Assembly (NCBI RefSeq): GCF_003057745.1
Contig: NZ_QBJD02000002.1
Location: 1 to 64,000 of the forward strand
Reading direction: 5' to 3'
Length of the DNA stretch: 64,000 bases
DNA from: Enterobacter sp. RIT418
GTDB lineage: Bacteria; Pseudomonadota; Gammaproteobacteria; Enterobacterales; Enterobacteriaceae
This document shows positions 19,154-29,200 of this stretch, in pieces. Each line of letters begins with the position of its first letter. Position 1 is the first letter of the stretch. The notes below the pieces were generated by a model that was given only the letters and a program-made list of their open reading frames with translations, did no database searches and was not told the origin of the DNA. A program made the position numbers and the translations under genes.

Positions 19154-19486
19154 ATGACTTTTCAACAGGCATTACGTAAGCCGACAACGCCGGGCGACGT
19201 GTTGCAGTATGAATATCTTGAACCGCTCAACCTCAAAGTTGCAGACCTCGCGGACATGCTCAACGTGCATCGCAATACCGCTAGCGCACTGGTGAACAAT
19301 AACCGGAAACTTACCGCCGACATGGCCGTCAGGCTGGCGAAAGCGTTCGATACCAGCATCGAATTCTGGCTGAACCTGCAGCTAAATGTTGATATCTGGG
19401 AAGTGCAAACTAACGCCAGAACGCAGGAAGAGCTGAGCCGGGTAAAAACCGCAGCGGAATTAATGGCAAAGCGAAAAGTGGGATAA
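19154..19486 (+). CDS. higA: HigA-type antitoxin (XRE-family regulator)
   Basis: 110 residues. A helix-turn-helix of the HigA/XRE type occupies about residues 28-65 (VADLADMLNVHRNTASALVNNN ... MAVRLAKAF), followed by the FDTSIEFWLNLQLNVDIWEV segment typical of HigA. It starts 10 nt after the higB stop with TGAGGT as ribosome site. It should bind HigB and repress the operon promoter. Confidence 0.93.
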   Translation: MTFQQALRKPTTPGDVLQYEYLEPLNLKVADLADMLNVHRNTASALVNNNRKLTADMAVRLAKAFDTSIEFWLNLQLNVDIWEVQTNARTQEELSRVKTAAELMAKRKVG

Positions 19487-19514
19487 TGTTTTTGGCTGAA
19501 CCCGAATGCAACAG

Positions 19515-19542
19515 CCCGGCAGCGTTCACTCAACCTGCCGGG
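19515..19542. terminator. Bidirectional hairpin between higA and the aminotransferase gene
   Basis: CCCGGCAG-N12-CTGCCGGG lies between the convergent stops, with weakly complementary AATGC/GCATT flanks. No long T run, so efficiency is uncertain. Confidence 0.5.
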
Positions 19543-19549
19543 GCATTGC

Positions 19550-20731
19550 TTACAGCGAGATTTTCAGGCGTCTGACCGCTTCAACAAGCTGTTCATCGGT
19601 CGGCGTCACGAACGACATGCGCAGCGTCGTCTGGTCCGGCTCATTACAGTAAAAGAACTCGCCCGGGACGAACACCACGCCGTTGCTGAGCGTTTTTTCC
19701 AGCCATTTCGTCGTATTGATGCCGTTGTTCATTTTCGCCCACAGGAACATGCCGCCTTTCGGCTTGTGGAACGTCATCACGTCACCCAGCTCCGCTTCCA
19801 GCGCAGTGGCAAACGTCAGGTACTTCTGGCGATACGCTTCGCGGATCAGCGTAATTTGCCCTGCCAGACGGCCCGTTTTCAGGTACTCGTAGGTCATCAG
19901 CTGCGACAGCGTACTGGTATGCAGATCGGTGGTTTGCTTCAGGTTAACCACCGCGCGCTTTAGCCACTCGGGCACCACCACCCAGCCCACGCGGGTTCCC
20001 GGCGCGAGGATTTTGGAGAAGGTTGAGGTGTATACCACGTTATCTTCATTGCCGATATCTTTCGCATGGGCAATTAACGGGCGGAACGTCTCGTCGGTAT
20101 AATTAATTTCGCTGTAGGGATCGTCTTCAATAATAACGAAATCATAGCGCTTCGATAATTCCACCAGCTGTTTACGACGCGCTTCAGAAAGCGTTACGCC
20201 GCCCGGGTTACCAAACGTCGGAACAATATATACGGCTTTGATGTTTTTATTTGCCGCCAGCGCTTCCAGTTCATCGACTTTCATTCCGTCACCGTCGGTG
20301 CCCACGGATTCAACGTTTGCCTGCGCCAGGCCAAATACCTGCAGCGCGGCCAGATAGGTCGGGCGTTCGACAACGACGGTGTCGCCTGGGTTAATTAACG
20401 CGCGGGCCAGCACGTCGAGAGACTGTTGCGAACCGGACGTGATCGCCACGTCATCGGCCTTGCAGGCAATGCCCCTTCCTGCGCAGATGCGCTGGATCGC
20501 GTCGCGCAGCCCCGGCACGCCCTCGGTCAGGCCGTATTGAAACGCCTCGCCAAAATGCTGCGATAGCACGGCATCCGCGGCTATCTTCAGCCCTTCGTGA
20601 TCGAACAGGTCGGGGTTAGGAATACCGCCGCCAAGCGAAATCACGCCCGCCATTTTGCTGTGTTTTAATAATTCCCGGATGGCGGACGATTGCAGGGCCT
20701 GCGCGCTGCTGGCGAGTTTACTGACAGACAT
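19550..20731 (-). CDS. PLP-dependent class I aminotransferase (2-aminoadipate/MocR-type fold)
   Basis: 393 residues with the fold-type I signature: SQQSLDVLARALINPGD, the IEDDPYSEI loop, and the PLP-binding Lys240 in TSTFSKILAPGTRVGW. It resembles LysN/2-aminoadipate transaminases and the catalytic part of MocR regulators, but has no GntR DNA-binding domain. The substrate cannot be told from sequence. A start at 20833 would add 34 unlikely residues; the ATG at 20731 follows AAGAAGGGAAAC. It appears to be a single gene. Confidence 0.88.
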   Translation of the reverse strand: MSVSKLASSAQALQSSAIRELLKHSKMAGVISLGGGIPNPDLFDHEGLKIAADAVLSQHFGEAFQYGLTEGVPGLRDAIQRICAGRGIACKADDVAITSGSQQSLDVLARALINPGDTVVVERPTYLAALQVFGLAQANVESVGTDGDGMKVDELEALAANKNIKAVYIVPTFGNPGGVTLSEARRKQLVELSKRYDFVIIEDDPYSEINYTDETFRPLIAHAKDIGNEDNVVYTSTFSKILAPGTRVGWVVVPEWLKRAVVNLKQTTDLHTSTLSQLMTYEYLKTGRLAGQITLIREAYRQKYLTFATALEAELGDVMTFHKPKGGMFLWAKMNNGINTTKWLEKTLSNGVVFVPGEFFYCNEPDQTTLRMSFVTPTDEQLVEAVRRLKISL

Positions 20732-21043
20732 TCTCTGTTTCCCTTCTTTTTTTATGATATGACCCGTCTTAGTAGCACATGTCAGCGGCCTTGATAACTC
20801 CTTTTCGCGCGTTGTGCAGGGTCGTCGCGCCATAACCTCACCCTTATTAAGGAATAAGGAATATTTCGGACTAAAGCCAAATTTATTTAGCCGACGAACA
20901 TGAACTACCAGATTTAAGGATATTCAGGCTCGGAACTTTCTTAGCTTTAGGATTAATCCCCCTTTTATTACCCCGCCAATATTTAAACAATCTTACACAT
21001 ATTCACATTGCGTCCATTTTGCTTACACAGCGCGGAATACCCG
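20732..21043. promoter_or_regulatory. Divergent promoter region between the aminotransferase and cdiB
   Basis: 312 nt, AT-rich, no gene. It contains closely spaced AAGGAATAAGGAATA repeats (about 20849-20864) and a GGAACTT (20932-20938) resembling a sigma-E -35, but I see no matching -10, so no promoter is assigned. Confidence 0.4.
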
Positions 21044-22723
21044 ATGATAGCCCGACAAAATAGAGCGATAATAATATCGACGGCCGCTGGCCTGTTTTTG
21101 ATGTTTTCCGCCCGTGCCGCTGAGCCGGAAAATCAGTTTATTATTCAGCAGCAGCGCCAGAAAGCGCTGGAACAGCAGCTGACGCCGCCCGTTCCGGACG
21201 TGCGCCTCTCTGAGCCTGCCTCCAGTTTCGGCAGAATCAACTTCCCGACCGAAACGCCCTGCTTCCCGATTCACCGCGTTGAGCTGAGCGGTCAGGATGC
21301 CCTGCCGCACTGGCTGCCCCTGCAGCGCATGGCGGATCAGGCTCAGGGACGCTGCCTGGGCGGCAAAGGCATCAACCTGCTGATGACCACGATGCAAAAC
21401 CGCATCGTCGACCACGGCTGGATCACCACCCGCGTGCTGGCCCCTTCGCAGGATCTGAAAAGCGGCACGCTGAAGCTCGCCATCGTGCCGGGCTACGTTC
21501 GCCACGTGAAGCTTACCGAAGAGAGCGATAGGTACATTCAGCTCTACAGCGCGTTCCCGGCGCACGAGGGCAACCTGCTGGATCTGCGTGATATTGAGCA
21601 AGGGCTGGAAAACCTGCAGCGGCTGCCGACGGTGGAAGCGAATATGGAGATCCTGCCCGGTGAAAAACCCGGTGAAAGCGACGTCATCATCACCCGTAAG
21701 CAGAGCAAGATGTGGCGCGTGGGCCTGTCGCTCGACGATGCTGGCACCGAAACCACCGGGCGCTATCAGGGCGGCGTGACGCTGTCGCTGGATAATCCCT
21801 TCTCGCTGAGCGATCTGCTCTACGTTTCTGCCAGCCACGATCTGAACGACAGGGGCGGTAAGGGCAGCAAAAACTACACCGCGCACTACTCCGTGCCGTT
21901 TGGCTACTGGATGCTCGGCGTGACCGGCAGCGATTACGACTATCACCAGACCGTCGCCGGGCAGAACGGAGACTACCGCTACAGCGGGAAAAGCAAAAAC
22001 CTCGACGTACAGCTGAGCCGCGTGCTGCACCGCAGCGGCACGCAAAAAACCACGCTGACCTACGACGTGCTGGCGCGCGAAACCCGCAACTACATCGACG
22101 ATACCGAAGTCGGCGTTCAGCGCCGACAGACGGCGGGATGGCGCATCGGGCTGGAACATCGCCACTATATCGGCCAGGCCACGCTGGATGCCGGAATAAG
22201 CTACCAGCGCGGTACCCGCTGGTTTGGCGCACGGCCTGCGCCGGAAGAGACCTTTGGCGATGCCACCGCGCTTGGCAAAATCACCCAGCTTAACGCCCAG
22301 CTCAACCTGCCGTTTGACGTCGGCTCGCAGAACTTCCGCTACAGCGTGCAGTACCTGCGCCAGATCAGCAACACGCCGCTGACGCCGCAGGATCAGTTCG
22401 CCATCGGCAACCGCTGGACGGTGCGCGGCTTTGACGGGGAACGCACCCTGAACGCTAGCCACGGCTGGTACGTGCGTAACGATCTGGCCTGGAGCACGCC
22501 GCTGCCGAATCAGGAACTGTATCTCGGCGCGGATTATGGCGAGGTCGGCGGCTACAGCTCGGACTACCTGATCGGTAAACACCTCGCCGGCGGCGTAGTG
22601 GGCCTGCGCGGCAGCGCGTTCAATACGGGCTATGACCTTTTCGCCGGCACGCCGTTCTCGAAGCCGGACGGCTTTACCACCAGCAGCCTGACCCTCGGGT
22701 TTAACCTCAACTGGAGCTGGTAA
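21044..22723 (+). CDS. cdiB: CdiB: TpsB/Omp85 outer-membrane transporter of the two-partner system
   Basis: 559 residues: signal peptide (to about residue 25), POTRA domains ([32 protein letters not shown]), then a 16-strand-type barrel of the FhaC/ShlB/HecB family with the conserved VRGFDGE motif near 460-466. The last residues ([10 protein letters not shown]) are a proper outer-membrane C-terminal strand ending in an aromatic. It should export CdiA. A TTG start 36 nt upstream is possible, but the ATG at 21044 begins a normal signal peptide. Its stop overlaps the next start by one base. Confidence 0.93.
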   Translation: MIARQNRAIIISTAAGLFLMFSARAAEPENQFIIQQQRQKALEQQLTPPVPDVRLSEPASSFGRINFPTETPCFPIHRVELSGQDALPHWLPLQRMADQAQGRCLGGKGINLLMTTMQNRIVDHGWITTRVLAPSQDLKSGTLKLAIVPGYVRHVKLTEESDRYIQLYSAFPAHEGNLLDLRDIEQGLENLQRLPTVEANMEILPGEKPGESDVIITRKQSKMWRVGLSLDDAGTETTGRYQGGVTLSLDNPFSLSDLLYVSASHDLNDRGGKGSKNYTAHYSVPFGYWMLGVTGSDYDYHQTVAGQNGDYRYSGKSKNLDVQLSRVLHRSGTQKTTLTYDVLARETRNYIDDTEVGVQRRQTAGWRIGLEHRHYIGQATLDAGISYQRGTRWFGARPAPEETFGDATALGKITQLNAQLNLPFDVGSQNFRYSVQYLRQISNTPLTPQDQFAIGNRWTVRGFDGERTLNASHGWYVRNDLAWSTPLPNQELYLGADYGEVGGYSSDYLIGKHLAGGVVGLRGSAFNTGYDLFAGTPFSKPDGFTTSSLTLGFNLNWSW

Positions 22724-23271
22724 TGCGCATCGGAAATCTGGATATCAAAGCCCCGCTGATGCTCGGCGGTGAAGAGAGCGAAGCCGAGGTGCTGGGCGCA
22801 ACCGTCTGGCTGTGGATGCACTCCCCGATGCACCGCGATGCCCCGCTGCACGCCCTGCCAACGCTGCTACTGCCCATAATCAAGCGCGGTCAGTACGTGC
22901 TTGTTTCCGAGAACAACCGGCCGGTGTTTTTCCTCAGCTGGGCCTGGCTGAACGAGGAGTCCGAAGCGCGCTACCTGACCCGCCCGGCTATCGAGATGCG
23001 GGAGGAGGACTGGGACAGCGGGGATCGGTTCTGGTTTTGCGACTGGATCGCCCCGTTCGGGCACACCGCGCAGATGTACGCCCTGATGTGCCGCGACGTT
23101 TTCCCGGACCATATCTGCCGCGCGCTCTATCACCGCGGCGCGGAGCGCGGCAAGCGCGTGATGATTTTCCACGGCAGCCGCGTCAGCCGTAAAGAGGCAA
23201 GAGAGTGGCAACGGCAACACCCGCTCGCCGTGAACCTGCCGGAAGCGTTTAAAGGAACGAACCATGAATAA
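22723..23271 (+). CDS. cdiC: HlyC-family toxin-activating lysine acyltransferase of the cdi operon
   Basis: 182 residues, similar to HlyC/RtxC protein acyltransferases: ATVWLWMHSPMHRDAPL, LPIIKRGQYVLVSENNRPVFFLSWA, EDWDSGDRFWFCDWIAPFG. The family catalytic pair is present as His37 (in SPMHR) and Asp107 (in DWIAPFG), so it looks active. HlyC members transfer a fatty acyl group from acyl-ACP to internal lysines of a partner toxin in the cytoplasm. Lying between cdiB and cdiA and overlapping both (1 nt and 8 nt), its substrate is most likely CdiA before export. The symbol follows reported cdiBCAI-type loci; the modified lysines cannot be predicted here. Confidence 0.88.
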   Translation: MRIGNLDIKAPLMLGGEESEAEVLGATVWLWMHSPMHRDAPLHALPTLLLPIIKRGQYVLVSENNRPVFFLSWAWLNEESEARYLTRPAIEMREEDWDSGDRFWFCDWIAPFGHTAQMYALMCRDVFPDHICRALYHRGAERGKRVMIFHGSRVSRKEAREWQRQHPLAVNLPEAFKGTNHE

Positions 23272-26200
23272 GAACCTGTACCGAATTGTCTTCAACAAAG
23301 CGCGCGGCATGCTGATGGTGGTGGCGGATATCGCCCGCTCCGGCCGCGCCGGTTCGCCTCGTTCTTCCGGTATCGCTCACGCCCACAGCCAGATGATCGG
23401 CAGGGTAAGCGCGCTCAGCCTGAGCCTGTGGCTGGCCACGGGGGTTGTGCAAACGGCGCAGGCCGCGATCGTTGCCAATACCGGTGCGCCCAAAAGCCAG
23501 CAGCCGACGGTGGTCAGCAGCGCCAACGGCACGCCGCAGGTCAATATCCAGACGCCATCGAAAGCGGGCGTCTCGCGCAATAACTACACCCGGTTCGACG
23601 TAGACAAAAACGGCGCCATCCTCAACAACTCCCATAAAAACGTGCAGACCAACCTTGGCGGCATGGTGGCGGGCAACCCGTGGCTCGCCAAAGGGGAAGC
23701 CAAAGTCATTCTCAACGAAGTCAGCTCACGCGATCCGAGCAGGCTAAACGGCATGATTGAAGTGGCCGGGCAAAAGGCACAGGTGGTGATCGCCAACCCG
23801 GCGGGCATTACCTGCAGCGGCTGCGGCTTTATCAACGCTAACCGGGCGACCCTCACCACCGGCCAGGCGCAGATGAAGGACGGGCAGCTAACGGGTTACA
23901 AGGTCGAGCGCGGCGAAGTGACGGTAGACGGTGCCGGGATGGACACCTCCGGCGCGGATTACACCGATATCATCGCCCGTTCGGTAAAGGTTAACGCCGG
24001 GCTATGGGCGAAAGACCTCAAGGTCACCACCGGGCGCAATACGGTGGATGCCGCCCACGCGAAGATTGAAAAAGGGGGCGATGACGCCACCGCGCGCCCT
24101 ACGCTGGCGGTGGACGTTTCCAGCCTGGGCGGCATGTACGCGGGTAAAATTCGCATGGTCGGCACCGAGCGCGGCGTGGGCGTGCGCAATGCCGGGGCGA
24201 TAGGCGCGCAGGCGGGCAATGTGACGATCACCGCCGACGGACGCATTGAGAACAGCGGCACCCTGCGCGCCAGCGGCAGCGCCAGCGTTCAGGCCGCAGG
24301 CGAACTCGCCAACAGCGGCATGCTCACCGCGGCCAGCGGCGTACAGGTCAAGGCCGCGAGCCTCACCAGCAGCAAAGGGAGCGTGCTGGCAGCCGGGGTA
24401 AAAAACGACGGCAGGCTGGGCGATGCGGGTGATTTACAGCTTAGCACCACCGGCCAGCTCAGCGCCCACGGGCAGACGCTGGCGGGCGGCAACCTGAGCG
24501 CTCGCGGTAAGGGCCTGGACCTGAGCGGCAGCCAGACGCAGGGGAAGCGCGTTGTGCTTGATGGCGGCGCGGGCGACGTGAACACCGCCAGCGCGAAGGT
24601 GAACGCCAGCGAGCTGAGCGTCCGCACCGGCAACATGCTCAATAATACCGGCGGCACGCTGGGCGCGGCGAAGACGGTGCAGATCGGCGCCGGTGCCGTC
24701 GAGAATACCCAGGGCAAGATCATCGCCGTGGCGGGCAAAAACCATATTGAAACCGGCACGCTGAACAACGCGCAGGGGCTGATTTCGGCGGTATCGGATG
24801 ACGGCGAGATCGCCGCCGGGCGGGAGATCAACAACGCGAAGGGCCGTATCGAATCCGCCAAAACCCAGCGCATCACCGCCTTCGGGCTGAACAACCGCCA
24901 GGGTACGATCGTCGCGAACGGTGCGACGGTTGCCCTCGGCGGCGGCGCGCTGGATAACGCCTCCGGCTCCCTGCTCTCGCGCGGCGCGCTAAGCCTTGAA
25001 AGCGGCGCGCTCGCCAACCGGGGCGGCTTCCTCGCCAGCAAGGGCAATTTCACCCTCCACAGCGGCGATGTGGACAACCGCGGCGGGCAGATTGGCGCAA
25101 ACCAGACTCTCAGCGCGACGTTCAACGCCCTGCATAATGACGGCGGCGCGGTGAAATCCGTCGGCGCGATGGCCCTCAGCGGCGGCCTGCTGGATAACGC
25201 GCGCGGCACCGCCTTCTCGGGCGCGGGCCTCGCCTTTACGGGCGAAACGCTGAACAACGAGGCGGGACAGCTGGCCGCAACGGGCGATCTGTCGCTGAAC
25301 GCAGCGAATCAACTAGGCAACGCGGCGGGCATTCTCCAGGGCAGCGGCATCAGCATCACCACCGGCGCGCTCGATAACCGCAGCGGTCGCCTCGTCGGCC
25401 TCTCCGGCACGGACCTGCACAGCGATAGCCTGCAAAACGGCGGCGGGCAGATCCAGAGCGTCGGCGATCTGCTTATCGACAGCGCCAGAGGGCTGGTGGA
25501 TAACGCCTCGGGCCTGATCCGCAGCGGCAAAGCGGTGACGGTGAACGCCCTTAACGTTATCAACCAGAACACCCTCGGGGAGAATCAGGGCCTGGAAGGA
25601 CAGCGCGTGACCCTCACCGCCACGGCCCTCGATAACCAGAGCGGGAGCCTGCTGGCAAACGATGCCCTCGCCGTTCGCACCGACGGCGTACTCAACAACA
25701 GCGCGGGCGCGCTGGCCTCTGGCGGCACGCTGGATCTGAACGGTAGCGGCCTGAACCTGATAAATGCTGGCGGTACGGTCAACGCGGGCAAGGCGTTGAG
25801 CATTCAGGCGCAAACCCTCGATGCCAGCGGCCAGCTGCTGTCGCAGGGGGATATGACGCTGGGCAGCGCCAGCAGCGTCATCAACAGCGGGAACATCGTT
25901 GCCAACGGCAATCTTACCTTCACCACGCCGGGCGATATCGCCAACAGCGGCAGGCTGATGGCAGGCAGCGCGCTGAACGTGCAGAGCGCCAACCTGACGA
26001 ACGCGGCCAGCGGTGAAATCAACGCCGGAAGCAACGCGCTGAACGCCGCGGGCACGGTGCTGAACTACGGCCTGATTGACGGGGTTCACACCCTTATTCA
26101 TGCCGATACGCTGACCAACGTCGGCTCGGGGCGCATCTACGGCGACGCCGTGGGCGTTAACAGCATCACCTTCAATAACCTGGCCGAGAACGGCACGGCC

Positions 26201-29200
26201 GCGACGCTTGCCGGGCGCGAGCGGGTCGATCTTGGCGTGCAGACGCTGAACAACGTTGGCCATAGCCTGGTTTACAGCGCCGGTACGATGCTGATCGGCG
26301 GCGCGCTGAACGACAGCGGCGCGGCGACCGGGCGCGCGGGCGCGATTAACAACCACAGCGCCACCATCGAATCCGCCGGGGATATGGCGATCGCCGCCTC
26401 GCAGATCAACAACATCAACGATAACTTCTCCACCGAGGTGGTCCGCGTCTCGGAAGAACAGCTAACCGACTACCAGCATTCCGGCTCCACCACCCGCTGG
26501 AGCTCGACGGAGAACGGCGTCTGGGTGGACCGCAACTCTTCCGACGGGCTGCGGAACCTGAATACGCCAGAAGATACCGGCGCGAACAACGACAATTTTA
26601 ACCAGTACGACTACACCCGCACGATTGACGAAACGCGCATCAAAGAGAGCGATCCGGCGAAGATCCTCGCGGGCGGCAGCATGAGCCTGACCGGCGACAG
26701 GCTGTTTAACGACAAGAGTCAGGTGATTGCAGGCGGTACGCTGCAGATTGACCAGATGGGCAGCGTGCAGAACGACGACGTGCCCGGTCAGCGCTTCACC
26801 ACGGATGAGGGTACCGTTACCCACTACTACCGTATTCGCCACAAGGGCGACGACGAGCAGGGGCGCGACCGCACCGCGTATACCCCGCCGACGACCATTC
26901 AGAGCATCTCCCTTAAGCCGGGCCAGCTGGTGAGCAACGGCAGCGTCGAGGGCAGCAGCCTCACCATCGCGCCGCGGGTTTTACAGGGCACAAGCGTGGC
27001 GATTGGCCAGGCTGGAACCCCTGCGGCGCAGCAAACCGTGAAGCCGGGGGAGCCCGTGGTACCGCCAGCGGGCCAGCAGTTTGAGGTGACGCCTGCCGAC
27101 GGCGCTATTCGCATCATTGGCCCGAACACCACCCTGCCGGACAACAGCCTGTTCAAGGTCAATCCGTCGGCGGACGTACCGTATCTGGTGGAAACCGATC
27201 CGCGCTTTACCAACGAACGCCAGTGGCTCGGCAGCGATTACATGCAGGACGCCTTCGCCAGCGACGGTGATAACACGCTGAAACGCCTGGGCGATGGCTA
27301 TTACGAGCAGCGCCTGATCCGCGAGCAGGTGATTGGCATTACGGGCCAGCGCTATCTCGACGGCTATAGCAACGATGAAGAGCAGTACAAAGCGCTGATG
27401 GATCGCGGCATTACCTTCGGCAAGCAGTACGACCTGAAGATCGGCGTGGCGCTGACGCCGGAGCAGATGGCGCTGCTGACCGGGGATATCGTCTGGCTGG
27501 TCAACACCCAGGTGAAGATGCCGAACGGCTCAATGGAAACCGTGCTGGTGCCGCAGGTGTACGCCAAAGTGAAGCAGGGCGATATCGACGGCTCCGGCGC
27601 GCTGATTGCCGGGAACAACGTCTCCATTAAGCTCAACGGCGATCTCTTTAACAGCGGCACGCTCGCCGGGCGCAAGGTGCTGCAGCTGGATGCCGACAAC
27701 ATCATCAACCAGAGCGGCACGATCCAGGGGGCAGACGTCAGCCTGAACGCCCGCACCGATATCAGCAACGTTGGCGGGGCCATCGTGGGCGACAGCAGCG
27801 TGCTGGCGAGCGCTGGACGTGATATCACCCTCACCAGCACGACCAACAGCGCGTCCAGCGTGAACGGTGAGAACCGCTTCGCCCGCACCACCATTGACAG
27901 CGTATCCGGCATTTACGTCCAGGGCGACGACGGCAGGCTGGCGCTGCAGTCCGGGCGGGATATCACCCTGACCGGAGCGCAGGTTGTCGCCAGCGGCGAA
28001 AACGGCAAAGCGCAGCTGGTGGCCGGAAGGGATATGAACCTGAACACGGTGGAAACCGCCAGCCGCGACAGCCTGGTGTGGGATGCCGACAACAGCCTGA
28101 AACAGGGGCAGACCAACAGCGTCGGCAGCGAAGTGACGGGCAAAGGGGACGTCACGCTGGCCGCCGGTAACGACCTCAGCGCGCGCGCCGCCGCTCTCTC
28201 CGCTGGCGAGGCGCTGAACGTCAGCGCCGGGAATAACCTGACGCTGGCGGCGGGTGAAAACACCCAGGATCTGGACGAACGGCATAAAGTGGTGGGCGGT
28301 AACGGCTTCCTGTCGAAAACCACCACAGCCACGCGCGACGTGATTTCCCGTCAAACCGCCGAGGGCAGCGAGCTAAACGGCAACACGGTCAGCCTGACGG
28401 CGGGCAACAATCTGACCGTTCGCGGCAGCAGCGTGGCGGGCACGGACGACGTTGCCCTGCTGGCGGGCAACGACCTGACCGTGGAAACCGCCGAAGAGCG
28501 CAATGCCGAAGAGCACATGAAGCAGGAGAAAAAATCCGGGCTGATGAGCTCCGGCGGCATCGGCTTTAGCGTGGGCTCGCAGAGCATCAAAACTACCGAT
28601 ACCGGCAGCGATGCCACCCAGGCGGGCAGCACCGTCGGCAGCGTCAACGGCGACCTGACGCTGCGCGCGGGCAATCGCCTGGCGGTGAGCGGCTCCGATC
28701 TGGTGGCCGGTCAGAATATGGCCCTCAGCGGTAAAAACGTTGATATCACGGCGGTGAACAACCGCAGCCAGCAGACCCACGAGGTGGAGCAGAAAACTTC
28801 CGGGCTGACGCTGGCGCTCTCCGGCACCGTCGGCAGCGCGCTGAACAGCGCCGTGGAGGCTTCGCAGCAGGCGAAATCCTCCGGCAGCGGCCGTCTGCAG
28901 GCATTGCAGGGGGTGAAGGCGGCGCTTTCCGGCGTGCAGGCCGCGCAGGCTGCGCGGATGGATCAGGCCCTGGGCGCGGATGCGTCTAATACCAACACGG
29001 TAGGCATTAGCCTCTCCTACGGCAGCCAGTCGTCGAAATCCACCCAGTACAGCGAGCAGAACACCGCCCAGGGCAGCACCCTCAACGCCGGGCGCGATCT
29101 CAGCGTCATTGCCACCGGCAGCGGCGAACGGGGCGCGGACGGCGATTTGACGGTAGAAGGCAGCCAGTTGAAAGCGGGCAACGACCTGACGCTTGCCGCC

